DNA of 64,000 nucleotides from Alviniconcha marisindica (taxonomy: Eukaryota > Mollusca > Gastropoda > Provannidae). The stretch is from assembly GCA_018857735.1 (NCBI GenBank), contig JABMCL010001012.1, positions 496,001 to 560,000 of the forward strand. The letters are read 5' to 3'. Each line of letters opens with the position of its first letter. Position 1 is the stretch's first letter. Position numbers and translations under genes: made by a program. The notes under the pieces are model-generated. The model had not been told where the DNA came from and ran no database searches. It saw only the letters and a list, made by a program, of their open reading frames with translations. Shown piece by piece: positions 54,562-62,309 of the stretch.

Positions 54562-54581
54562 GTGTGTGTGTGGTGTGGTGG

Positions 54582-54644
<63 letters not shown>

Positions 54645-54648
54645 GTGG

Positions 54649-54723
<75 letters not shown>

Positions 54724-54728
54724 GTGTG

Positions 54729-54771
<43 letters not shown>

Positions 54772-54794
54772 TGTGTGTATGTGTGTGTGTTGTG

Positions 54795-54825
<31 letters not shown>

Positions 54826-54828
54826 GTA

Positions 54829-54925
<97 letters not shown>

Positions 54926-55489
54926 ATGTCTGACAAAATAGGTATGGGCAACCGAAAGCTGCCCTGAGAAATCACTCCTAATTCTTGCTGTGAGAGATAC
55001 TGCGAGAGCTAAACCCGCGCTCAGACGAGCAGGAAGCGGTGTGGTTGCGTTTCACTGTAAGGCAAAGCAAGCGCTGGCGAGCAGCACACAAAAACACAAT
55101 CTCAAGTTTGACACTAGAACTGGCCTGTAGTGGCTGCCTTAACTACACAGATTTCTCTGTTGATTGGGCCTAGGAACGTAAGAACCGCACCACCTGTGAC
55201 TTCATTCTCACGGGTAGAAACTTACCGCTGAAAGGGTAACGGACATCTGTGAGTGGCTTAACTGAACAATTGGATGCGTATGTCAGAGGAACAGACGCAC
55301 AGAGAGAGATGGGGGGGGGGGGGGGAGTCCTTCATTACGCAAGGATAAAGATTTGAGCACAGCTAGGCTCTTTTATAAATTTGTCTCTAATAACAAACAC
55401 AGGAACACTCAATACATCAAACGAGAATACAAACAACTGTGGCAAAATTAAATATGACTAATTTTTTTTATTTTTTAAATTACTGTCTA

Positions 55490-55576
<87 letters not shown>

Positions 55577-57227
55577 AGGAGGATGGGAAAGGAGAGAGGG
55601 AGAGGGAGGGAGGGAGAGAGAATGGGAGGGAAAGAGGAAGGGGGAGATAGAAGGGAGAGAGAGCGGGGAGGGGGGGGGGGAGAGACAGAGAGACAGAGAC
55701 AGAAACAGAGAGACAGAGGAAGGGAAAGAGAGAGTGGGAGAGAGAGTGAGACAGACAGACAGACAGACAGAGAAAGAGAGAGTATTGTAAAATGTATAAC
55801 ACTAAACAGAAAGAATGAAAAGAAACAAAACAACAACAACAGCAACAACAAAAAATGCATAAAAAAGCGTAATTTCCAGAAAAGCTAGAAAGTAAACGTG
55901 AATGAAAATCGATTGCGGATGTAATTTAAGTGATGTCAATCCATTTAACAAAGAATACATTCATGTTTTCCTGGAGGATTTGCAATTGCAGAATGAAAAT
56001 GGATGGAAATGGGTTTCGATTTTTAATCCATTAAACCCTTTATTCTCGAGGGATTTGAATTTATTTTCGGAGTGTCACCTATGCCTTGGATGGCAAGTGT
56101 CTGGTTCATGCGTAAGAATACAATCAGAGCAAGAATACGTGCTGCCGACAGCACCCTAGATAAACCTCATCATCTCTTTATCATAGCGTTTGTCATAGCC
56201 ACTTTCGAATAAATGAACTGAAAAAGTGAAGTATATTTTCTGCACCAATCTCTTACTCAGGCTAGAATAAAGCAAAACGGACCTTCGCATCGGGGTGAAA
56301 ATTGGTGCAGTCATCAACAGGCTAATTCAGTGTGTGTAGGCTACGTGCATTTTTGTGTGGGTGGGTGTTTTACACTGTAGGGTAGGAATCATCGTTTGGG
56401 CTGCTTTTACCTTGCTCGTGACTGTGTCATTTGACATTTCCGTTAGAATTACATTGACGTGTTTACCTGACTCCACAAACGAAGGCGAGAGGAATGAGAA
56501 GGAAGAAACAGACAAAACACAACAAAAACCAAACTGAGTGACCCATACAGTGATGCAATAGAAATGTATTGCCACGTAGCAATGTTATTGCGTCAAGAAT
56601 GGTTCATGGCGCCAAGCACATCCACGCACAAGTTCACGCCATTCATAAGATAAGTCGTGTTACAACAACAACGACAACAACAACAACAGCAAACGTAGAG
56701 AAACAGACACGCAAACACTTGCTTTTGCGAGTACGTTGCATCAGTACAGGACGGTCAACGTGAGAGAGAGAGAGGGGGGGGGGAGGGGGAAGACAGACAG
56801 AAACAGAGACAAAGAGACACAGAGAGAGACAGAGAGAGACAGAGAAAGACAGACAGACAGACAGACGAGACAGAGAGAGGTGTCTGTTACTCGGATAGCT
56901 TGCATAGAATTCATGATCCTCTTGAGAGTAGAGATGTTTTAAAACGTGCGAGGCCATTGCCCCCGGGTTGCAGCGCACGATGTTGACACATTCCCACAGT
57001 CTGAAGTTGTCCGCCAACAACTCTCTGTGCAGGTTTTCAAGCGCAGGCAAGTCTTTTTCAGTATATTGGTTCGCACCGCTACTGTTGGGGGTATTGCATG
57101 CACTGGAGTAATAGTCGTCTGCTGGCTGCCAAGAAAGACTTCTCGTGTTCTTTCCGTAACCTGTCCGGCCTGCCGATCTTGGAGCTGCATCGACCCGGTC
57201 ACTGTCCGATGAGTCTGACTGGGACAT
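35894..57227 (-). CDS. SPATC1: Speriolin / SPATC1-like sperm centrosome protein (7 exons, complete)
   Basis: Exons in transcript order: 57227-56891, 53517-53269, 44761-42287, 41321-41065, 40065-39974, 38742-38599, 36125-35894. All introns are GT-AG and all phases agree: 3786 nt, 1261 residues plus TGA. The start is the first ATG after an in-frame TAA at 57269-57267. Residues about 1092-1258 are the speriolin C-terminal domain: [35 protein letters not shown] and LVDCLHGLA correspond to human SPATC1L GEIAFQLDRRI, LYGFTVANIPEKI, EFLINTYGIL and LLNCLCELS. Residues about 70-190 have short Leu/Asn/Glu-rich helices, as in speriolin N-termini. Residues about 196-1020, one exon, are basic and Ser/Arg-rich. 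Vertebrate speriolin is a centrosomal protein of sperm that binds CDC20; the same role here is inferred. It is much longer than vertebrate SPATC1 (about 590) or SPATC1L (about 340), and which of the two it is closer to was not resolved. Confidence 0.9.
36284..36642. repeat. Long (TG)n with TGCG blocks (speriolin intron 6)
   Basis: Nearly pure TG at 36284-36322 and 36375-36450, with gcgt repeats at 36480-36570. Confidence 0.96.
36985..37520. repeat. About 530-bp purine-rich GA/GACA tract
   Basis: Almost pure purine plus C on the + strand, built from gagaga, gacaga and gggaga units. It is broken by two copies of a short block (37153-37190 and 37377-37420, containing aacgtcctgtcaa). Confidence 0.92.
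37560..38340 (+). mobile_element. Rex1/CR1-like LINE remnant (end of reverse transcriptase and 3' tail)
   Basis: One frame reads [20 protein letters not shown] then [20 protein letters not shown] and [14 protein letters not shown], the pattern that follows the catalytic domain in Rex1/CR1-type LINEs. Later frames continue with [20 protein letters not shown], shifted. The tail ends in aagtatattgacttgaca. It is 5'-truncated and decayed, inside speriolin intron 6. Confidence 0.75.
38599..38742 (-). CDS. SPATC1: Speriolin exon 6
   Basis: It encodes [20 protein letters not shown] and [16 protein letters not shown], matching the conserved FTV-NIPEKI helix region and the following long helix. The acceptor is ctgtttcag and the donor is gtgaga. 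Confidence 0.92.
39133..39622. repeat. (CT)n cluster containing LINE-tail fragments (speriolin intron 5)
   Basis: CT tracts at 39133-39211, 39293-39341, 39401-39462 and 39573-39622. Between them are five copies of aataaagtattatcttct-like sequence (39213, 39251, 39279, 39343, 39378) and one 81-bp LINE tail. Confidence 0.93.
39489..39572 (+). mobile_element. 81-bp LINE 3' tail with (CAAT)n end
   Basis: It contains cattcgtgcctaaaccttta and tccttgtgtaataaagttca followed by caat units. A relative occurs at 63932-63990 at the end of the LINE at the window edge. It is flanked by 28-bp near-identical direct repeats at 39461-39488 and 39621-39648, each preceded by a CT tract. Confidence 0.8.
39974..40065 (-). 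CDS. SPATC1: Speriolin exon 5
   Basis: It encodes [20 protein letters not shown] then [13 protein letters not shown] and FYG are conserved positions; the acidic insert between them is longer than in human SPATC1L. The donor is gtgagc. Confidence 0.9.
40531..40608. repeat. Poly-G tracts (speriolin intron 4)
   Basis: Runs of G up to about 28 bases, with shorter runs from 40426. On the transcribed (minus) sense they are poly-C. Confidence 0.9.
41065..41321 (-). CDS. SPATC1: Speriolin exon 4 (start of C-terminal domain)
   Basis: The acceptor is tctccgcag and the donor is gtgagc. The exon ends [16 protein letters not shown], the diagnostic opening of the speriolin C-terminal domain. Phase at the end is 0. 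Confidence 0.92.
41637..41832. repeat. About 53-bp tandem repeat, 3-4 imperfect copies (speriolin intron 3)
   Basis: Units contain gatctgtcacgagatataaa, cgaattaaagaacaatataa and ggtttaacta. Confidence 0.88.
42122..42182. repeat. (AT)n microsatellite, about 29 units
   Basis: Pure ta tract about 105 bp downstream of the speriolin exon 3 donor. Confidence 0.97.
42287..44761 (-). CDS. SPATC1: Speriolin exon 3 (2475-bp giant exon)
   Basis: The acceptor is atgattacag and the donor is ccaggtact. It encodes 825 residues without a recognisable fold, very rich in Ser, Arg, Pro and Lys, with repeated SP/RS-type sites (for example [13 protein letters not shown]). It ends in [10 protein letters not shown]. 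It includes a Cys pair, [15 protein letters not shown]. The open frame over this length, without repeats, argues strongly that it is coding. Confidence 0.9.
45000..45095 (+). mobile_element. LINE 3'-end remnant (Rex1-like tail)
   Basis: ccttgtaggatgaacaaaat, gttattgaattgaactgac resembles the ttgaattga-type ends of Rex1/CR1-like LINEs. No coding part is preserved here. Confidence 0.5.
45108..45181. repeat. (TG)n microsatellite
   Basis: TG units with one interruption by tatgtatg. Confidence 0.95.
45190..48900. other. Speriolin intron 2, part without other genes
   Basis: Besides the piggyBac relic it contains poly-C at 46702-46719 and 47221-47231, a 28-bp, 3-copy tandem repeat at 47304-47378 with a CCAAT in each copy, and (GA)n at 48119-48185. 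No exon is supported. Confidence 0.6.
45586..46205 (+). pseudogene. Decayed piggyBac-like transposase (PGBD-type)
   Basis: On the + strand one frame reads EEAFHYVF, then [31 protein letters not shown] and [15 protein letters not shown], the GGVDxMDQN signature of piggyBac transposases before the last catalytic Asp region. It continues with [20 protein letters not shown]. In another frame a cysteine-rich end follows ([16 protein letters not shown], then GGCF at about 46127-46200). Several in-frame stops and at least one frameshift make it non-functional. No terminal inverted repeats or TTAA ends were identified. It lies in speriolin intron 2, antisense to that gene. Confidence 0.8.
48967..49111. 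repeat. (CA)n and (CT)n microsatellites
   Basis: CA at 48967-49049 with one interruption, then CT at 49064-49110. Confidence 0.96.
49124..49478. repeat. 39-bp minisatellite, 9 copies
   Basis: The unit contains gagatgggaggcaatcagac, agacacacaacctggcaga. The period of 13 codons leaves the frames open on both strands. Confidence 0.96.
49555..50900. repeat. 48-bp minisatellite, about 27 copies
   Basis: The unit contains tgtgtgcaataaggaatata, taacacacagacacacctcc and tgtcttgc. A CA tract sits inside near 49605-49664. The period of 16 codons creates a 698-codon spurious frame on the minus strand. Confidence 0.96.
51680..51800 (-). mobile_element. Possible tRNA-derived SINE head
   Basis: On the minus strand cgagggttcgatcctcg forms a perfect 5-bp T-arm with a 7-base loop and a B-box-like gttcgatcc. 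An A-box-like tggcgttgtgtaacgg lies upstream. The spacing is larger than in a tRNA, so this would be a degraded SINE, or chance. Confidence 0.35.
51765..51890 (+). mobile_element. Non-LTR retrotransposon C-terminal fragment
   Basis: One frame reads [20 protein letters not shown] then [15 protein letters not shown], the SFFPRTI-WN-LP signature found near the end of many LINE polyproteins. No reverse transcriptase is preserved. Confidence 0.65.
52163..52515. repeat. 15-bp tandem repeat, about 23 degenerate copies
   Basis: Units alternate catgtcagagttatt and catgccaggattaat. Weaker copies continue to about 52820. Confidence 0.85.
53009..53072. repeat. (CT)n microsatellite
   Basis: Pure CT tract in speriolin intron 2, about 200 bases downstream (in transcript sense) of the exon 2 donor. 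Confidence 0.97.
53269..53517 (-). CDS. SPATC1: Speriolin exon 2
   Basis: The acceptor is ctccatttcag and the donor gtatat follows gcag. It encodes [20 protein letters not shown] and a helix with [20 protein letters not shown], resembling the Leu/Asn-rich N-terminal helix of speriolins. It also carries a Cys/His cluster, [13 protein letters not shown]. The acceptor region is partly duplicated 61 bp upstream. Confidence 0.83.
53518..53650 (-). repeat. Partial duplication of the speriolin exon 2 acceptor region
   Basis: gcgtaggctgaaatggag at the exon edge recurs as gcgtagtctgaaatggag 60 bp upstream (transcript sense), followed by related sequence (cttgagtctg and cctgagtctg). The copy carries a second tttcag acceptor at 53579-53581. 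Confidence 0.75.
54080..54925. repeat. (GA)n and alternating TG/GA microsatellite block (speriolin intron 1)
   Basis: (GA) 54080-54140; then (TG) 54505-54557, (GA) 54587-54640, (TG) 54648-54673, (GA) 54674-54720, (TG) 54722-54842 and (GA) 54843-54922. Confidence 0.96.
55494..55775. repeat. (GA)n and purine-rich tract
   Basis: Pure GA at 55495-55571, then gggaga/gacaga variants to about 55770, with poly-G near 55670. Confidence 0.94.
55780..56890. other. Speriolin intron 1, 5' part, nothing recognised
   Basis: AT-rich, with a short caa run at 56665-56690 and a purine-rich patch at 56762-56880. No exon or element is supported. Confidence 0.6.
56891..57227 (-). CDS. SPATC1: Speriolin exon 1 (start codon)
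   Basis: ATG is at 57227-57225; the first residues are [20 protein letters not shown]. The exon contains [19 protein letters not shown], a short amphipathic helix. The donor gtaaca at 56890 leaves one base that is completed by exon 2 (Thr). An in-frame stop 40 bases upstream supports the start. Confidence 0.85.
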
Positions 57228-57520
57228 TTTCGTTTCTGTTTGATGGATCACGGCAGGAGCATTACATTATTTTTCATTTGGAATCGGATGCTGTTGAAAA
57301 TCTCTGTGTGGCCACGAGACTTGTACAGTTTTCAGCAGTGGTCAGTCGTTTATGTTCGGTCACATTTTCAGTTCCACGGCGTCACATTCTATAGCAAAAT
57401 AATGAAATCCATCTAGAACGCTAAGAAAAATAAGCATTCCATCGATAGAAGTAAGCGTCATTGATATGAAGATATGACGTCGGACTTCCCCAATGACGTT
57501 TCATTGGTTGAATTTTCATC
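57228..57520 (-). promoter_or_regulatory. Candidate speriolin 5' UTR/promoter with CRE and CCAAT motifs
   Basis: Directly upstream of the ATG. Two TGACGT half-CREs (57475-57480 and 57494-57499) are visible, the second overlapping a CCAAT (57490-57494) and followed by an inverted CCAAT (ATTGG, 57503-57507). A third CRE-like GCGTCA lies at 57455-57460. No clear TATA box was seen. Function is inferred from position and motif only. Confidence 0.4.
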
Positions 57521-57716
57521 CAACATTTGTCGTGATTTTCTTTATTGGTACATTATGCTAGGCTATTTATTGTATCTATTGCACGAAGTAGCCTCACAGA
57601 GCTGTGGCGATTTGAACTGAAAAGCTTTTGTAGCTAGAGCATTACATAGTCCTGGCGTACGCGTCATCATGTAAATACACAATTGCCTCCACACTCGTAG
57701 TCATAATAGTATTTAA

Positions 57717-57813
57717 TCAACACAAGGGAGTTAATTGGCGCTCGAAAGACGTCACACAAACACAACAATAAAGACTTGAGTCGGTAACTCTCACCTGGCA
57801 TACGTGTAAGTAC
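57717..57813 (+). repeat. Dispersed repeat B, copy 1 (LINE target)
   Basis: It contains cacaagggagttaattggcg, ctcgaaagacgtcacacaa and ends cacctggcatacgtgtaag. Relatives lie at 59724-59842 and 60072-60115. A LINE is inserted at its right end. Confidence 0.8.
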
Positions 57814-58343
57814 GTTGGTGTTTTACGCCCAGTCAACCGGTGCGGTTATATCAGGGCGATACACATCTCATATTGTATATTTAATTTTTAATAATGTGTA
57901 TGTCTTAAAATGGGTCTATATACAGTTTTAAAACCATGCTTAAAAGGTGAAAACACAAACATAACTAAAAACGATCTCAAATTAAAAAAATCCAAAAATA
58001 TTAATTTATTTCAAAAAGTTAAAAATCTTTTCAGGTGAAATATCCTGAAACAACATGCGCAGTGATTTAGCTGTAAAGTGGCTCTCTCTTATTTCAATAA
58101 ACTCCGAACAAGTAAGTAAAATATGCTCTATGGTTAAACGTTTATCACATCCGATGCACACTGGCGGTTCCTCACCCTTCAATAAAAAGGAATGAGTAAG
58201 AAAAGAATGGCCAATGTGCAATCCGGCCATCACAGTTTCTTCTTTTCTGTTTTTCCGAGGACAAGATATACATTCTTTTAGTACTGGGAATATCTTATAT
58301 AATTTATTTTCCGGGAACTCATCCCACTCAGACTGCCACAGTT
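57814..58343 (-). mobile_element. 5'-truncated non-LTR retrotransposon with target-site duplications
   Basis: The minus frame encodes LWQSEWDEFPENKLYKIFPV and later AGLHIGHSFLTHSFLLKGEE, PPVCIGCDKRLTIEHILLTC, the C-terminal region typical of RNase-H-associated LINE polyproteins (I/Jockey-like, tentative). The 3' end is the same 46-bp core as the insert at 33890-33946. It is flanked by 18-bp direct repeats with one mismatch (57796-57813 and 58344-58361). Only about the last 110 codons and the 3' UTR remain. Confidence 0.85.
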
Positions 58344-58464
58344 TGGCATACGTGTAAATACAAGACACATAATACTACTACTACTGCTACTAATAACAAT
58401 ACAGACATTTTCTATAGCGCTGTTCCCCGCTGAGCGAGCTCAACGCGCTTGTTGACATACATGT

Positions 58465-59128
58465 ACATAATATATACCTTTTACATTTACTGACATATCA
58501 TATACATGTACATAATATATACCATTTACATTTACTGACATATAATACATGTACATAATTATACCTTTTACATTTACTGACATATCATATACATGTACAT
58601 AATATATACATTATACATTACTTACATATCATACATACATGTACATAATATATACCTTTTACATTTACTGACATATCATATACATGTACATAATATATAC
58701 CATTGACATTGACTGACATATCATATACATGTACATAATGTATACCATTTACATTTACTGACATATCATATACATGACATAATATACACCATTTACATTT
58801 ACTGACGTATCATATACATGTACATAATATATACCATTTACATTTACTGACGTATCATATACATGTACATAATATATACCATTGACATTTACTGACGTAT
58901 CATATACATGTACATAATATACCATTGACATTTACTGACGTATCATATACATGTACATAATATATACCACTACATTTACTGACATATCATATACATGTAC
59001 ATAATATATACCACTTACATTTACTGACATATCATATACATGTACATAATATATACCACTTACATTTACTGACATATCACATACATGTTCATAATATATA
59101 CCATTTACATTTACTGACATATCATATA
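58465..59128. repeat. 44-bp AT-rich minisatellite, about 15 copies
   Basis: The unit contains tacatttactgacatatcat, atacatgtacataatatata and ccat. The internal acatgtaca is palindromic. Confidence 0.95.
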
Positions 59129-59226
59129 CAAGCAGTCTCATAATACATAATTAATAAATTACACTAATATCAAACAAGCACTTGTAAAAACAACGAATAA
59201 AATAACCATTATAAAACATAAACACG

Positions 59227-59291
59227 TTAAAATAATTTAAAACAGGTACATAATTATAAACAGTGTACAAAGTAATTATTATAACTACGCT

Positions 59292-59338
<47 letters not shown>

Positions 59339-59342
59339 ATCT

Positions 59343-59424
<82 letters not shown>

Positions 59425-59521
59425 TGGATGTACCTCTGATAAACACGATCATTTACAATAATTTAAAACAGGTACATAATTATAAAGCAGTGTACAAAGT
59501 AATTATTATAACTATAACACA

Positions 59522-59580
<59 letters not shown>
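59227..59580. repeat. Duplicated 60-bp block with CA and CT microsatellites
   Basis: aatttaaaacaggtacataa and cagtgtacaaagtaattatt occur at about 59232-59290 and 59458-59516, each followed by a CA tract; a CT tract (59340-59420) lies between. Confidence 0.9.
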
Positions 59581-59582
<2 letters not shown>

Positions 59583-59723
59583 TTTGCACTAGCTCTCTGG
59601 GCCTCGTTCTATTTCAGATTGTTATAATATTGTTTAGTTTATCTTGGTTTGTCTGCGATAATTTTTAATTTATAATTATAAGTAAAAAAATTTTTTAATC
59701 ATAAGTATAATTATTGGTTGTTA

Positions 59724-59842
59724 GAATCAACACACAAGGGAGTTAGTTAGCGCTCGGAATACATAACATAAATACAACAACAAAGACCCGAATCTCCTAC
59801 GGTAACTCACCTGTCACCTGGCATGCGTGTAAGTACAAGGTG
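59724..59842 (+). repeat. Dispersed repeat B, copy 2 (empty LINE site)
   Basis: Matches 57717-57813 and continues cacctggcatgcgtgtaagt acaagg without the LINE, so it represents the pre-insertion sequence. Confidence 0.8.

Positions 59843-59843
<1 letters not shown>

Positions 59844-59908
<65 letters not shown>
59844..59908. repeat. (TG)n microsatellite
   Basis: About 30 TG units followed by a gcgcgcgcgc run at 59915-59924. Confidence 0.96.
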
Positions 59909-59911
<3 letters not shown>

Positions 59912-60071
59912 AGCGCGCGCGCGCTTAGAATAGTCCTTTGGACAAGATTTTGTGCTTTACAATTATTATCGTTGTTACTGTTCTAGAAATCAATTTGTAA
60001 GCCTCCAAGAAAAGATGTGGTCTATTTTTAATTCAGCCTGAAAAAGAACGAGGCCACAGCGCACGTACAGA

Positions 60072-60115
60072 ACAACGCACAAGGGAGGTAATTAGCGCTC
60101 GAAAGACGTCATACA
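60072..60115 (+). repeat. Dispersed repeat B, copy 3 (partial)
   Basis: gcacaagggaggtaattagc and gctcgaaagacgtcata match copy 1; the rest is not related. Confidence 0.7.
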
Positions 60116-60642
60116 AGAAAAGGCTATATTCAAACATAATCAGTACATGAGCATTAAACAAGCCAGGCTTATCGGACTTTTACCGGGTTCGTATTATTCT
60201 CATAGTGCTCACAGGGTCTTCTTCTTCGTCCCTTCTGTCCCTCTTTCTTGCCTTTCTTTCTTCCTTCTTCCTTTACAAAGTGTTCAAACTACTAACTGTC
60301 ATGGCTCTAACACTATATATCCCTGTATTGTCAAAAAGAAATCTGTTAAGCCATAGGGATCACCGGTTCATAAATATTACCGATTTTTATTCATAATTGT
60401 CAGAAAACTATGGCGTTACACTAAACAACACAAAATTTGCACAAAATGATCTAATTAGAGAGCACTTGTCCTTTTCACCACTCCCCCCACACCACCGTCT
60501 CCCACGAAGTAATATAAACGTGAACGACTCCGCGGCAGTTGAAATCAAGGACTCGTGAGGCGCGCTGTGCTGCCCCCCAACACGGCTTTATCCGCCGATC
60601 GCACCGTGCCGAGCAGATCGCTTCTGCGGCTGCCTTCTTTCC

Positions 60643-60820
60643 TTGATGATGATGATGATGTAAAGCTTAATGTCCTCGGATGTAGGGTAGACATATTGGG
60701 GACAAACTGTGACCAATGCGTAAGTAAGGTTCAATGTTGCTTTACGTCCACAGAAACCATAAAGTTCATTAGGACGGGGAGCCCAGGACGGCCACCTCGA
60801 CTTTCACACAGCTCCTGAAC
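60643..60820 (+). mobile_element. Dispersed repeat A, copy 2
   Basis: About 170 bp closely similar to the inverted copy at 21627-21800. It starts after a gat trinucleotide run and contains caatgttgctttacgtccac and ttaggacggggagcccagga. Confidence 0.7.
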
Positions 60821-60821
60821 T

Positions 60822-61003
60822 CTGCCTTTCCTTGAACAAAGACAGTGTGCTTTATAGACTGAGATAACTGGGTGAGGCAGCCTGCACGACCCACGACAAG
60901 CGGTCCACAAGTTGCCTTTCCTTGAACAAAGATAGCGTGCTTTATAGACTGAGATAAGTGGGTGAGGCAGCGTGCACGACCCACGACAAGCGGTCCACAA
61001 GTT
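60822..61003. repeat. 90-bp tandem duplication
   Basis: gcctttccttgaacaaagac (60824) and gcctttccttgaacaaagat (60914) begin two nearly identical units ending ccacgacaagcggtccacaa. Confidence 0.93.
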
Positions 61004-61062
61004 TCCTGACCCGAAACATCAACACTGAATTGCCGTGAACAATGGGGTGAACGAGTCCTCCG
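60985..61062 (+). repeat. Dispersed repeat C, copy 2
   Basis: caagtttcctgacccgaaac to gaacgagtcctccggt resembles 53645-53718 (caagttttctgacccgtgac to gaacgagtgttccggt). Confidence 0.6.
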
Positions 61063-61191
61063 GTTTTATGAGCTACACATCCGCTAACACAAAGCGTGAA
61101 ACAAATCAATACAACGCCGCTAAACTCACTGAACCAAAGCCAAGCATGGCAGTGCCCATGCATGCATCCAGATACGGCACGTGAACAAAGC

Positions 61192-61295
61192 TGGGAATGC
61201 AAAGCTTACGCTGGACACCTGCACTCTCTGTTCTGTTGACGATTGGGAATGCAAAGCTTACGCTGGGCACCTGCACTGTCTGCTCTGTTGACGAA
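61192..61295. repeat. 52-bp tandem duplication
   Basis: Two units beginning tgggaatgcaaagcttacgc at 61192 and 61244. Confidence 0.93.
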
Positions 61296-61299
61296 ATCG

Positions 61300-62305
61300 T
61301 CCGTTGTTGTCCCCCTCCTCCCCCCCTCCCTTGGTCCTGGTAGTTCTCGATCCGAAGCGGCTACTTGATAAGTGTAAAGTCTACTAACGTTTCCGACAAT
61401 TTGTCATCGACCCGTTCGCTTTGTAACGAAGCGCAGACATTGCCGGCGAAATGACCTTGGCCAGTGATAAATGATTAGGCTATGAAGGCGGTTCTGGGAA
61501 TCAGTGACGTGTGGGCCTGATCGCACCGGAACAACCGCTGCCTGCTCTTTTATGGTCGCTCTCCAGACAGATCCGCCATCAAACAAGATTTCTTCTGTCC
61601 CCGCCTGCTATCACATCCATGGAAATAATCAACCTCCGCTCCCGTCTCTGGACAATGCAGCAACGCAAGCGATGCAGCGGAATAACGCCCCGGTCAGCGG
61701 TAATTAACTCAGAACCTGTCAACTGTGTGATAGGCGGAAGAATCGGCGAGAAAATGAAGTTACGCGGCGATGGTTACGGCAAGAGACCTTTCACAATGCG
61801 CGAGGGAAATGAACAGCGAGCAGACGACCGTAACCGTTGTAGTGAAATGAGGGAATGTGGCGGAGCGGGTCGTGGAGACGGAGTGCGCGCTGAAGATGTC
61901 CGGTCAACAACTCCGCGCCAACTGCCCGCCGTATGGCCAGTGGACACAGCGCCATTCACCTTGACCTTGGCTCGGCCAGGCCTCTCTTACGGAGAGCTAA
62001 TCGTTTGCCACCATTGCCACTAGAGGGCGTGTGACGGCGCGCATTTCCAGCTTGTGCAACCGGCCCTGTCCCGTGAGGGAACGGTGGTTACTCAAACCAT
62101 TTAAGGAAACAAAGCGCACACTCCTCTATGCCCGAGACGTCTGGCCAGGCTTCCTTAGCGTGAGGAACAGCCATCAGTGGAAGGTTATGATTATGATTAT
62201 GCCCGGTGCGGCACATCTGTCCTCTCTGTCTCTCTCTGTCTCTCTTTCGGTCTCTCTCTGTTTCTGTCTGTCTGTCTGTCTCTGTCTCTCTCTGTATCTC
62301 TCTCA
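61300..62305. other. Upstream flank, no gene seen
   Basis: GC-richer than its surroundings, with a 170-codon open frame at 61511-62023 that lacks any recognisable domain; I do not support it as a gene. A CT/CTGT tract lies at 62219-62305. Confidence 0.5.
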
Positions 62306-62309
62306 TCAC

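Noticed and set aside
61511..62023. 170-codon plus-strand frame in GC-richer DNA
   Set aside because: No homology recognised and no coding-like pattern. Could be a first exon of a gene to the right, but the following sequence is a LINE.
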